Positions 1 through 8,380 of a stretch of 64,000 nucleotides of DNA are shown piece after piece. The position numbers and the translations under genes are program-made. Source of the stretch: Halomonas denitrificans (GTDB lineage: Bacteria; Pseudomonadota; Gammaproteobacteria; Xanthomonadales; Wenzhouxiangellaceae); the NCBI GenBank assembly GCA_019800895.1, contig JAHVKF010000002.1, positions 620,001-684,000 of the forward strand, written 5' to 3'. Every line of letters begins with the position of its first letter. Positions within the stretch are counted from its first letter, which is position 1. Below the pieces are notes generated by a model that saw only the letters and a list, made by a program, of their open reading frames with translations, was not told the DNA's origin and searched no databases.

Positions 1-1331
1 TGGGACGGCCCGAGCCGGTCGGCGTAGGTCGCCAGGGCCCGGCGAAGCAGGGGTTCGGCGGCGTCGTGCAGATCGAGCGCCTCGTAGGTCTGGCCGACCA
101 GGGCCCGGATCCGGGCAAGCGCCAGGGGGCGATCGGCAAAGCGTCGCTCGGCTTCCGGCACGGCGCGCTCCAGGACGTCGACCACCCGCACGTCCCGCCC
201 CAGCTCGGTCGCACGGGGCGCGACCAGCACGTCGCGCAGCAGGACGTTGACCGCCGACGTCTCGCTTTCGGCGTCGCGTACCCGGACATAGGCGGTCAGG
301 GCCGTGGCGAGACCGGCGGTCAGCAGTACGAAGATCGTTCCCAGCGCCAGGAGCCGGCGGCGCCGCGCCGGCGCGGTGCGCAGGCGTTCGAGTCGATCCT
401 CCACCTGCTCGATGGCGGGCCGGTCCACCGGGTCGGGTGCGAGCATGCCGCGCACGAGACGGCGCCAGGCCGCCGGCATGCCCGGCGCATCGACATCGGG
501 GGAAGCGCGCTGGGCATGCAGCGCCTGCAGGTCCTCGACCGAACCGGCCTCGAACGGGTAGCGGCCGCGTGCGAGAAAGGCGAACACCGCACCCAGGGCA
601 TGCACATCGTCGGCCTGCGACGGCGGGCCGCCGGCCAGTCGCTCCGGCGACATCACCGCCGGCGATCCTGCGCCGCGAGCGCGTCCTCCTTCCCTGCGAG
701 CGCTGCCGAAATCCATCAGCACAACGCGCCCGTCGGGCTCGATCATCACGTTGCCGGGCTTGATATCGCCGTGGACCAGGCCGTGCGCGTGCACCGCGCC
801 CACCGCGTCGGCAAGCTGGCGGGCGATCCGGAGCGCCTCGGCGTAGCGCGGCGCAGCGATCCGCACATGGTCGCGCAGGGTCGTACCGTGGATCCGGTCG
901 GCCCAGAGGCCCGGCCGACCGTCCTGGATGTCGGCGCCGTGGACGGCCAGGACGTTCGGATGCCGGACGCGAGCCAGCTGACGCGCCTCCTCGATCCAGG
1001 CCTCCGGGTCGGCGGTCGGTGCGTCGACGCGCCGGAGTTTGAGCGCAACCTCGCGCTGCAGGATCGGATCGAAGGCCAGCAGGACATCCCCGAAGCTTCC
1101 GCGCCCGAGCGAGCCGCGAATCTCGAGGTGTCCCCAGCGCGTCATCCGGACCGAATCGGCAATCTCGTCGTCCGCGGCACGACGCATCACCCCGGCCAAC
1201 TCGGCCAGCTGTCTGAATCGTTCGAAGCTCTCGGTCGAGAGGTCCTGCCGGGCGGCCTCCCAGTCCAGCGGTTCGCCATCGGCGAGCCGGGCACTCCAGG
1301 CCTCGAGCGAATCGGACGGGGGGCCGCTCAC
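1..1331 (-). CDS. Membrane-anchored Ser/Thr protein kinase with C-terminal TPR-like region (partial, runs off left edge)
   Basis: A GTG start at 1331 overlaps the sigma factor stop by 4 nt (GTGA), and 443 codons are open to the window edge. I translated this frame by hand. The glycine loop GRGSFG is at about residues 76-81, the ATP-binding Lys in VALKL at 98, the catalytic loop HGDIKPGNVM at 188-197 and DFG at 207-209. SPE follows near 228, where APE is usual. The catalytic motif is HGD, not HRD, so this is a non-RD kinase that probably needs no activation-loop phosphorylation. A hydrophobic segment at about 327-348 should anchor it, with the kinase domain in the cytoplasm. The rest resembles TPR-type helices. 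Inference: it works with the ECF sigma factor encoded upstream, as in ECF-kinase pairs. The C-terminus is not visible. Confidence 0.85.
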   Translation of the reverse strand, partial: MSGPPSDSLEAWSARLADGEPLDWEAARQDLSTESFERFRQLAELAGVMRRAADDEIADSVRMTRWGHLEIRGSLGRGSFGDVLLAFDPILQREVALKLRRVDAPTADPEAWIEEARQLARVRHPNVLAVHGADIQDGRPGLWADRIHGTTLRDHVRIAAPRYAEALRIARQLADAVGAVHAHGLVHGDIKPGNVMIEPDGRVVLMDFGSARREGGRARGAGSPAVMSPERLAGGPPSQADDVHALGAVFAFLARGRYPFEAGSVEDLQALHAQRASPDVDAPGMPAAWRRLVRGMLAPDPVDRPAIEQVEDRLERLRTAPARRRRLLALGTIFVLLTAGLATALTAYVRVRDAESETSAVNVLLRDVLVAPRATELGRDVRVVDVLERAVPEAERRFADRPLALARIRALVGQTYEALDLHDAAEPLLRRALATYADRLGPS

Positions 1332-1912
1332 CCCATCCTCCGGGTCAATTCAGCCAGGCCGCGTACGACCAGCATGCGCGCGGCCGCCGATGATTCGGCC
1401 TCCATCTCCATCGCGATTTCCGGATAGGTCATGTCGAACTCCAGCCGGAGGATCACCGCATTGCGCTGCTTCTCGGTCAGCACCGAAAGCGCGCGCTCGT
1501 AGGCGTCCAGGGTCTGCTGGCCGATCGCGCGCTCGAGGACGCTGGGCGCGTCATCGGCCGGCTCGACTTCCGCATGGCGATCCGCCGATCGTCGGTCGCT
1601 GCGGCGCAGTTCCTCCCGGACGGCATTGAGCAGAATGGTACGGAGGTAGGCCAGCAGGGCGCCCGGGCGACCGGCTTCGAAGCGGTCCATGTTGTTCAGC
1701 GCGCGCAGCAGGGAGACCTGGACCAGGTCGTCCGTATCGGCCAGATCGCGCGCCCGCTGCGGCAGGCGACCGTGCGCCCACCGTCGGAGCAACGGCAGGC
1801 AGCGCTGGAACAGCCGTTCGCGCGCCGCGGCATTGCCGTCCTGCAGCGCGCGGACCAGCGTTGCGGTCGATTCCAGCGATTCGTCAAGCGATCCGTCAAG
1901 CGAGCCGTCCAT
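1328..1912 (-). CDS. ECF-type RNA polymerase sigma factor
   Basis: About 194 residues with sigma-70 region 2 (ending DTDDLVQVSLLRALNNMDRFE) and region 4 (LTEKQRNAVILRLEFDMTYPEIAMEM). The open frame continues upstream to 2044, but its first 44 residues are low-complexity and Ser/Arg-rich. I chose the ATG at 1912 because a GAGGGAGGGG purine run sits just before it. Residues 1-11 from this start still carry an odd MDGSLDGSLDESLES repeat. It overlaps the downstream kinase by 4 nt, so the two are probably translationally coupled. No anti-sigma factor is visible, and control by the kinase is the likely mode. Confident for family; the target regulon is unknown. Confidence 0.85.
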   Translation of the reverse strand: MDGSLDGSLDESLESTATLVRALQDGNAAARERLFQRCLPLLRRWAHGRLPQRARDLADTDDLVQVSLLRALNNMDRFEAGRPGALLAYLRTILLNAVREELRRSDRRSADRHAEVEPADDAPSVLERAIGQQTLDAYERALSVLTEKQRNAVILRLEFDMTYPEIAMEMEAESSAAARMLVVRGLAELTRRMG

Positions 1913-2067
1913 CGACCCCTCCCTCGCAGCCTCGACCCTTTCGCTTCGTGGGCTCGAACCCGATCCGTCGCGCCCTCGCTCCGAATATCGCGCCATGCGG
2001 GGGGCGGCGTCAACCGAGGCGCAGGCCCGCGCGTTGGAGGCCACGAACCGTTCTTCTGGAGGTCCCC

Positions 2068-2112
2068 ATGAATCTCAGGTCAGTGAATCTCAGGTCAATG
2101 AATCGCAGGTCC
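2068..2112 (+). repeat. Three tandem 15-bp repeats at the start of the lipoprotein gene
   Basis: Units at 2068-2082, 2083-2097 and 2098-2112 follow the pattern (A/G)TGAATCTCAGGTCA with three or fewer changes. Each unit supplies a start codon and a CAGGTC segment placed before the next start codon, at 2083, 2098 and 2113. The period is exactly five codons, so a change in copy number keeps the reading frame. Confidence 0.8.
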
Positions 2113-2313
2113 ATGGCTCGCACCCTGATCGGCCTTTCGGCTGCGGCCGTCCTGGCCGGATGTGTCGTCCATCCCCATCGGACGCACTACGCGACCTGGC
2201 ACGATCATCGTGCCGCACACCCGCACGCGCGCTACGTGGTGGTCCACCATCGCCCGGCCCCGGACCGGACCTGCTGGAAGGTCACGCGTGGATGGCGCTG
2301 CGTGGCCCGGTAA
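2068..2313 (+). CDS. Small His/Arg-rich predicted lipoprotein
   Basis: The 81-residue product starts at an ATG preceded by GGAGG at 2058-2062. A hydrophobic stretch and the lipobox LAGC lie at about residues 28-31, so signal peptidase II processing is likely. The mature part is short and rich in His, Arg and Tyr, with two Cys in DRTCWKVTRGWRC. The first 15 codons are three tandem 5-codon repeats (MNLRS, VNLRS, MNRRS), each opening with a start codon; the true start may be the last ATG at 2113, which gives a more normal signal peptide. It diverges from the sigma factor. I do not recognise a family; metal or surface binding by the His-rich mature part is only a guess. Confidence 0.6.
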   Translation: MNLRSVNLRSMNRRSMARTLIGLSAAAVLAGCVVHPHRTHYATWHDHRAAHPHARYVVVHHRPAPDRTCWKVTRGWRCVAR

Positions 2314-2331
2314 CCGCCTGCAGGCCGCCGC

Positions 2332-3852
2332 CTATTCGAAGCCGTCGGCCCAGATGCGGTCGAGCGCGATCGGATAATCGATTCGCATCGCTCCGTTCAT
2401 CGGCCCGTCGATCTGCTGGACGGTGCCGTCCGGCCAGGTCACGCGCATCGTCGAGACCGAGCGACCGCCGAGACCGAAATGCAGTCGGCGGCTCTGCACG
2501 CCGCCCATCCCCGAACCGGCATGGACCTGCCGCAGTTGGGCGGCTCCGTCGTCCATGCCGAGTTCGACGCGCGCGCCGATCGCGGTCGAGCGCAAGCCGC
2601 CTCGGCCGACCAGGTCGAGCTGCAGCCAGCCGGTGTCGTCGGCGGGATCGAGACCGTTGACGTGCAGCCGGTAGTCCTGGCCGAAATTGCCGAGGATCAG
2701 GTCCATATCGCCGTCGCGATCGAAGTCGCTCGCCGACGCACCCAGCGATGCATCCCCGCCGGCCGTCAAGGAGCCGGCGGGCGATTCGCCGAAGCTGCCG
2801 TCCCCGATGTTGACGAACATGCGGTTCCGGCCGGCGTCCTGGCTGTCCATGATGCTGGCGAAGAAGTCGAGCCAGCCGTCGTTGTCGAAGTCGTGCAGGA
2901 TCGTCGCCCAGCCGATGCCGTCGTCGATGGCCACTCCGGCCTGCGCGGTGACTTCGATGAACGTGGGGGACCCCTGGGACAGCTGGTTCTGCAGCAGGAT
3001 CAGTTCGTGGCTGCCCGAATAGACGAGATCGAAATCGCCGTCGCGGTCGTAGTCGCCGAAGGCCACCCCCATGCTGTCGGCGGGTCGATGCGTTCCGCTG
3101 GCCAGGGAAACGTCGGTGAAGCACCACGAAGCGCACCCCGGTCCGTCGTTGCGCCACAGGAGGTTGCCGAAGGCCTTGTCGTTGACGACGTAGAGGTCGT
3201 CGTCCCCGTCGTTGTCGAAATCGAACCAGGTCGCGGCGAACCCGGGGCCGCGGGTCCGGTCATCGTCGAGCAGGTCGGTCACGTCGGTAAAGGTGCCGTC
3301 GCCGTTGTTGCGGTAGAACGCATCGCGGCTCTCGGGCAACTGGGCCTGCTCCAGGTAGTACCAGTGCACGATGTAGAGGTCGAGATCCCCGTCGCGGTCG
3401 TAGTCGGCCCAGGCGGCCGACTCCCCGTCGCCGACGCGGGTCAGGCCGGCGGACTGCGCGACCTCTTCGAAGGTCCAGCCGCCGAGGTTCCGGAACAGCG
3501 ACGGCGTGCCGCGTGACAGGACCAGCAGGTCCTCCCGGCCGTCGTTGTCGTAGTCCGCGATCGAGGCTCCCCCGCTGATCCGATCGTCCAGTTCGAGCAG
3601 GCCGCCGGTGTCGACCTGCACGAAGTTGCCGCCGCCCAGGTTCCGCCACAGGCTGTTCGAACCCGCAGACGAGGTCAGGTAGAGGTCGTCCAACCCGTCG
3701 TCGTCGAAGTCTCCCCATGCCTGCCCGGTGACGAGATAGACGCTCTGGTGACCGGCCGCGATGCCGGCCGCGTCGGTGCCGTCGTCGAAGGGGAGCGAGG
3801 CCGCCACGGGTTCGGACAGCCACAGGACCAGGACCGGGACCAGGTATCGCAT
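2332..3852 (-). CDS. Secreted FG-GAP/VCBS-repeat protein with ASPIC/UnbV-type C-terminus and DGFE tail
   Basis: About 506 residues. I chose the ATG at 3852 because AAGGGGGG lies just upstream and the product begins with a clean signal peptide (MRYLVPVLVLWLSEPVAAS). The body is a series of VCBS-type repeats with calcium-loop motifs such as DFDDDGLDDLYL, DYDRDGDLDLYI and DFDNDGDDDLYV, the pattern of a beta-propeller. Near the C-terminus the motif HFGLGGRSVSTMRVTWPDGTVQ fits the ASPIC/UnbV (CRTAC1-like) domain. The protein ends RIWADGFE, a tail shared with three other secreted products in this window. A close paralogue lies at 6663-8201. The ligand is unknown; adhesion or carbohydrate/protein binding outside the cytoplasm is typical of the family. 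Confidence 0.88.
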   Translation of the reverse strand: MRYLVPVLVLWLSEPVAASLPFDDGTDAAGIAAGHQSVYLVTGQAWGDFDDDGLDDLYLTSSAGSNSLWRNLGGGNFVQVDTGGLLELDDRISGGASIADYDNDGREDLLVLSRGTPSLFRNLGGWTFEEVAQSAGLTRVGDGESAAWADYDRDGDLDLYIVHWYYLEQAQLPESRDAFYRNNGDGTFTDVTDLLDDDRTRGPGFAATWFDFDNDGDDDLYVVNDKAFGNLLWRNDGPGCASWCFTDVSLASGTHRPADSMGVAFGDYDRDGDFDLVYSGSHELILLQNQLSQGSPTFIEVTAQAGVAIDDGIGWATILHDFDNDGWLDFFASIMDSQDAGRNRMFVNIGDGSFGESPAGSLTAGGDASLGASASDFDRDGDMDLILGNFGQDYRLHVNGLDPADDTGWLQLDLVGRGGLRSTAIGARVELGMDDGAAQLRQVHAGSGMGGVQSRRLHFGLGGRSVSTMRVTWPDGTVQQIDGPMNGAMRIDYPIALDRIWADGFE

Positions 3853-3987
3853 CGCACCCCCCTTCCGGGGCAATCGAATCGTCATTCGACATGGTGACCG
3901 GAGCGGGCCGCAAAATCAATTTCCAGCGGCGGCGATCGGCGACGGCCATGCTATCGTTGAGGCCGGTGGTTCGAACGGGTACGGGAC

Positions 3988-5232
3988 ATGGCCGATCGCG
4001 AATTCGACCTGGTGCTGATGGGCGCCACGGGGTTCACCGGACAGCTGGTCGCCGAGTACCTGCTCGAGCGCTACGGGGCCGGGCGCGATCTGCGCTGGGC
4101 GCTGGCCGGGCGCAACCGGGACAAGCTCGAGTCGGTACGCAAGGACCTGGGCGCGGACGCGTCCGACCTGCCGTTGATCGAGGCCGACAGCTTCGATCGG
4201 GCGTCCCTCGACGCAATGGCGAAGCGCGCGCGAGTCGTGCTGACCACGGTCGGCCCCTACGCGCTCTATGGCGAGGAACTGGTTGCTGCCTGCGCGTCCA
4301 ACGGAACCGACTACTGCGACCTGTCCGGCGAAGTGCCGTTCATGCACCGGATGATCGATGCCCACGGCGACGCCGCTCGGGCCAGCGGTGCACGGATCGT
4401 CCATTGCTGCGGCTTCGATTCGATTCCGTCGGATCTCGGTGTGATGGTGCTTCAGGACGAGGCGATGCGCCGCTTCGGCAAGCCGCTCGAGCGCGTCGGC
4501 CTGCGCGTGAAAGCGGCCAAGGGCGGGCTGAGCGGCGGCACCTTCGCCAGCATGCTCAACATCGTCGAGTCGGCGCGCGCCGATGACGACGTCGCCCGGG
4601 TGGTCAAGAATCCGTACGCGCTGTGTCCGCCGGAGCACCGCAAGGGCCCCCGCCAGCCCTACGTCAACGGCCCGAAGTTCGACGAGGAACTCGACTGCTG
4701 GATGGCGCCGTTCATCATGGCCGCGATCAATACCCGCGTGGTCCATCGCGCCAATGCGCTGCGCGAGCACGCCTACGGCAAGGACTTCCGCTACGACGAG
4801 GCCGTGCTCACGGGCACCGGCGTCGGCGGCCGGGTCAAGGCCACGATGCTGTCCCTCGGCATGGGCGCGTTCGCCCTGGGCTCGGCGCTGAAGCCGACCC
4901 GGGGGCTGCTGAAGAAGCTCGTGCTGCCCAGGCCCGGCGAGGGTCCGGACGCCGAACAGCGCGAGGCCGGCTTCTTCAACATCGTCATCCACGGCCGTAC
5001 GAGCGACGGCGAGGCCCTGCGTGTGCGCGTGCGCGGCGATCGCGACCCCGGTTACGGCTCGACCTCGAAGATGATCGGCGAGTCGGCGGTCTGCCTGGCC
5101 CGCGACATCGATCGCGAACGCACGCCCGGCGGGTTCTGGACCCCGTCGACCGCACTCGGCGAGGCGCTGCGCACGCGCCTGGCCGAACACGCCGGCGTGA
5201 CCTTCGATCTCGAGGACGTGCCGCAGGGCTGA
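3988..5232 (+). CDS. Saccharopine dehydrogenase-like NADP-binding oxidoreductase (trans-acting enoyl reductase type)
   Basis: The 414-residue protein has an N-terminal Rossmann fold with GATGFTG at about residues 12-18 and a basic patch (AGRNRDKLE) that suggests NADP(H). Conserved HCCGFDSIPSDLG at about residues 140-152 is typical of the saccharopine dehydrogenase-like family that includes mycobacterial trans-acting enoyl reductases and eukaryotic SCCPDH. No lysine-pathway genes are nearby, so true saccharopine dehydrogenase activity is unlikely; lipid reduction is the more common role in this clade. The gene ends 23 bp before mgtE on the same strand and may be cotranscribed with it. Family call is firm; substrate is not known. 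Confidence 0.85.
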   Translation: MADREFDLVLMGATGFTGQLVAEYLLERYGAGRDLRWALAGRNRDKLESVRKDLGADASDLPLIEADSFDRASLDAMAKRARVVLTTVGPYALYGEELVAACASNGTDYCDLSGEVPFMHRMIDAHGDAARASGARIVHCCGFDSIPSDLGVMVLQDEAMRRFGKPLERVGLRVKAAKGGLSGGTFASMLNIVESARADDDVARVVKNPYALCPPEHRKGPRQPYVNGPKFDEELDCWMAPFIMAAINTRVVHRANALREHAYGKDFRYDEAVLTGTGVGGRVKATMLSLGMGAFALGSALKPTRGLLKKLVLPRPGEGPDAEQREAGFFNIVIHGRTSDGEALRVRVRGDRDPGYGSTSKMIGESAVCLARDIDRERTPGGFWTPSTALGEALRTRLAEHAGVTFDLEDVPQG

Positions 5233-5255
5233 GCGCCGGCGGAACGGAGCAGCCC

Positions 5256-6656
5256 ATGGAGCCGGACGTCGAACAGGACCCGAAGCCGAGCGCCGACGAG
5301 GTCGATGCGTCGCGGCAGGAGCTGGACAAGGAACGCGTCCGGGCCGTCGTCGATGCCGTCGACGAGCAGGATGCGCCGCGCCTGTCCGAGCTGCTCGAGC
5401 CGCTGCACGCCGCCGACGTCGCCGACCTCATCGAGCAGATCAGCAGCAACGAGCGACAGGCGCTGATCGAACTCTGGGACCGCCGCATCGACGGCGAGAT
5501 CCTGTCCGAGCTCGACGAGTCGGTGCGCGAGCCGCTGATCGAGGCACTGCCGGCGGAGGTCCTGGCCGAGGCGATCCGGGAGCTCGACTCGGACGACGTC
5601 GTCGACCTGGTCGAGGACCTCGAGGAAGAACAGCAGAGCCGCATCCTGGGTGCGCTGGAGACGATCGACCGGATCGGCGTCGAGAACGCGCTGTCCTATC
5701 CGGAGCTCTCGGCCGGCCGCCTGATGCAGCGCGAGCTGGTCGCGCTACCGGAGGACTGGACCGTCGGCCAGGCGATCGACTACGTGCGAACCGCGGACGA
5801 ACTGCCGGACCAGTTCTATCACGTGATCCTCGTTTCGCCGGCGATGAAGCCGGTCGGCTACGTCGCCCTCGGCCGGCTGCTGTCGTCGCGCCGCGACCAC
5901 CCCCTGCTCGACATCGTCGAGCCGAGCTTCCGCACCGTGGCGGTGACCGAGCAGGAGTCCGACGTGGCCTATCTGTTCAACCACTACCACCTGATCTCGG
6001 CGCCGGTGATCGACGAGGACGGCCGGCTGGTCGGCGTCATCACCATAGACGACGCCATGTCGGTGCTGGACGAGGAGCACGAAGAGGACATGCTCCGCCT
6101 GGCCGGGGTCGACGAGGACTCGTCGCTGGCCGACTCGGTGCTCCAGACGACCCGGGGCCGCGCGGTCTGGTTGATGGTCAACCTGGTCACCGCGATCGTC
6201 GCGTCCATGGTGATCGACGCCTTTGCCGAGACCATCGACCAGATGGTGGCGCTGGCCGTTCTGATGCCGATCGTCGCGTCGATGGGCGGCAACGCGGGCA
6301 CCCAGACCATGACCGTCGCGGTGCGGGCGATCGCGACGCGCGAGCTGACCGCCAGCAACGCGATTCGCGTCAGCTGGCGCGAGATCACCGTCGGCGCGAT
6401 CAACGGCATCCTGTTCGGCCTGGTCATGGCCGGCGTCGCCGCGTTCTGGTTCGGCGTGCCGAAGCTCGCGCTGGTCATCGCGGTCGCCATGGTGCTCACG
6501 CTGGTCGCCGCCGCGCTCGGCGGCATCGTGATCCCGATCATGCTGGAAAAGCTGAAGATCGACCCGGCCCTGGCTTCGGGTCCGTTCGTCACCACCGTGA
6601 CCGACGTCGTCGGCTTCTTCGCCTTCCTGGGCCTGGCCTCGGCCCTGTTGCTCTGA
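5256..6656 (+). CDS. mgtE: Magnesium transporter MgtE
   Basis: The 466-residue protein has the full MgtE layout. An acidic N-terminal helical domain with repeated LSELLEPLHAADVADLIEQ-like units covers about residues 35-140. Two CBS domains lie at about 150-270 (first containing MQRELVALPEDWTVGQAIDYV; the second HYHLISAPVIDEDGRLVGVITIDDAM). About five membrane helices follow, including the pore signature MPIVASMGGNAGTQTMTVAVRAI at roughly 345-367. It is a Mg2+-gated Mg2+ channel of the inner membrane, closed by Mg2+ binding to the cytosolic domains. Start is the ATG at 5256. The gene converges on the VCBS-repeat gene with only 6 bp between stops. Confidence 0.95.
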   Translation: MEPDVEQDPKPSADEVDASRQELDKERVRAVVDAVDEQDAPRLSELLEPLHAADVADLIEQISSNERQALIELWDRRIDGEILSELDESVREPLIEALPAEVLAEAIRELDSDDVVDLVEDLEEEQQSRILGALETIDRIGVENALSYPELSAGRLMQRELVALPEDWTVGQAIDYVRTADELPDQFYHVILVSPAMKPVGYVALGRLLSSRRDHPLLDIVEPSFRTVAVTEQESDVAYLFNHYHLISAPVIDEDGRLVGVITIDDAMSVLDEEHEEDMLRLAGVDEDSSLADSVLQTTRGRAVWLMVNLVTAIVASMVIDAFAETIDQMVALAVLMPIVASMGGNAGTQTMTVAVRAIATRELTASNAIRVSWREITVGAINGILFGLVMAGVAAFWFGVPKLALVIAVAMVLTLVAAALGGIVIPIMLEKLKIDPALASGPFVTTVTDVVGFFAFLGLASALLL

Positions 6657-6662
6657 CGCGCT

Positions 6663-8201
6663 TCAGCGCAGCGGCTCGAAGCCGTCCCTGAACACCAACG
6701 CCGCGCCCGGGTACGCGAACTCGACCCGGGCGTCGACGGGCAGTTCATCGAAGGTGCTGACCGCCCCGTCCGGCCATTCGATCCGCAGGCCGTCGGGCTG
6801 CCGGGCGCCGAGCCCGAAATGCAGGATTCGCTCGTGGCTGCTGCCGATGCTCTCGCCGATCCGCAGCTCGCGGTGGATCTCGCGGCCGTCGTCGAGGGTC
6901 AGGATGACCCGGCTGCCGGCGGCGTTCCGGTTGATCGGCCCACCGCCGACCAGCGCCACCTGCAGCCATCCGCCGACCGCCGGCGTGACGTTGCGCATCA
7001 GGCGGTAGCCGGTGTTGTAGTTGCCGACCACCAGGTCCATCCGGCCGTCCCGGTCGTAGTCGGCGCGTGCCGCCCCGATGGTCATGAACGGATCGGACGC
7101 GCCGGCCGTTGCGCTGATGTCGACGAAGGGCGCCGGGACCTCGTTGCGGTACACCCGGTCGTTCGCCGACGGGCTGGATTCGACCGTGGCGGCGTAGAGG
7201 TCGAAATCGATGTCGTTGTCGAAGTCCTCGAAGATCACGCCCCATCCGATCACGTTGCCGGTGCACTGCATGGCCGAGGACACGTCGGTCCAGGCCGTGC
7301 CGCCTTCGCGGGTCGGGTTGTGCAGCAGGATCAGCTCGGCGATGCTCGAATAGAAGAAGTCGAAGTCACCGTCGAGGTCGTAGTCGTCGACCGCGATGCC
7401 CATGCTGAAGGCCGGGCGATGGGTTCCGGTGGCGTGCGACACGTCGGTGAAGCACCAGCCGCCGCAGCCGGCTCCGTCGTTGCGCCAGAGCAGGTTGCCC
7501 CAGTGCTTGTCGTTGACGACGTAGAGGTCGGCGTCGCCGTCGTGATCGTAGTCGGTGAAGGCCGCGGCGAACCCGGGGCCGGACATCCGGCCTTCGTCCA
7601 GCAGGTGGCTGACGTCCTCGAAGCCCTCGCCGGCGAGGTTCCGGTACAGCCGGTCCTGCGCGCGCGGATCGGTTTCGTCTTCGTCGTAGAACCAGTGCAC
7701 GATGTACAGGTCGAGCCAGCCGTCGGCGTCGAAATCGCCCCAGGCCGCCGATTCGCCCATGCCGTCATCGTCCAGGCCCATCGCCGTGCTGACGTCGACG
7801 AAGCCGGCCGCGGTGTTGCGGAACAGCTTCGGCCAGCCGAGACCGACCACCAGCAGGTCGTCCCGGCCGTCGTTGTCGAAGTCGGCCCATGTTGCCCCGC
7901 CGCTGACATGGGCGGGCAGGGCCACCTCGGCATTGCGGTCGGACACCTCGAAGCCGGTGCCCGTGTTGCGGTACAGCGTGTTCGGTCCGCCGCTGTCGGT
8001 CAGGTACAGGTCCACCCGGCCGTCGCCGTCGTAGTCGGTCCAGGCCTGGCCGGTGATCAGGTAGTACGCCGAATGCCCCTGCTGGATTCCGGCGTCGGCC
8101 GTGCGATCGACGAACTCGATGGCCTCGACGGGGCCGACGAAAAGGACGGCGGCGGCAAGAATCGACCGGCCGAAGGCGTGCTGACGTGCGTAGAGCGTCA
8201 T
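6663..8201 (-). CDS. Secreted FG-GAP/VCBS-repeat protein, paralogue of the 2332-3852 product, with DGFE tail
   Basis: The 512-residue protein follows a GGGGGAG ribosome site and starts with a signal peptide ending near GPVEA. It matches the 2332-3852 protein along its length: both have the segments LITGQAW(T/G)D(Y/F)D.DG, DNDGRDDLLV, ESAAW.D(Y/F)D, DLYIVHW(F/Y)Y and DLYVVNDK..GNLLWRNDG, plus the same closing HFGLG...R..WPDG motif. The repeated D-x-D-x-D-G loops suggest calcium binding in a beta-propeller. The protein ends LVFRDGFEPLR, so the DGFE motif is followed by three extra residues. The tandem orientation with a two-gene insert suggests an old local duplication. Function beyond extracellular binding cannot be given. 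Confidence 0.88.
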   Translation of the reverse strand: MTLYARQHAFGRSILAAAVLFVGPVEAIEFVDRTADAGIQQGHSAYYLITGQAWTDYDGDGRVDLYLTDSGGPNTLYRNTGTGFEVSDRNAEVALPAHVSGGATWADFDNDGRDDLLVVGLGWPKLFRNTAAGFVDVSTAMGLDDDGMGESAAWGDFDADGWLDLYIVHWFYDEDETDPRAQDRLYRNLAGEGFEDVSHLLDEGRMSGPGFAAAFTDYDHDGDADLYVVNDKHWGNLLWRNDGAGCGGWCFTDVSHATGTHRPAFSMGIAVDDYDLDGDFDFFYSSIAELILLHNPTREGGTAWTDVSSAMQCTGNVIGWGVIFEDFDNDIDFDLYAATVESSPSANDRVYRNEVPAPFVDISATAGASDPFMTIGAARADYDRDGRMDLVVGNYNTGYRLMRNVTPAVGGWLQVALVGGGPINRNAAGSRVILTLDDGREIHRELRIGESIGSSHERILHFGLGARQPDGLRIEWPDGAVSTFDELPVDARVEFAYPGAALVFRDGFEPLR

Positions 8202-8380
8202 GGTTTTCTCCCCCGAGTGTGACGAACTCCCTGTTTCTGCACCCGAGCATACGCTCGCGCCGATGCGGCCACAAGCGCACGATACGGGTCATCGGGACGA
8301 AGCGCTCCCCGGCACCGCACCGCTGTTCGCACGATCCGGCCTCGATTATCCTGATGCCTTGCCCATTCCCGGCAGCGCTC

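Noticed and set aside
66-1427. 453-residue open frame on the plus strand
   Set aside because: Antisense to the kinase, whose P-loop, HGD and DFG motifs are plain in the minus strand.
3960-3990. GGTTCGAA resembling a tRNA T-loop
   Set aside because: No acceptor, D or anticodon stem can be built around it.
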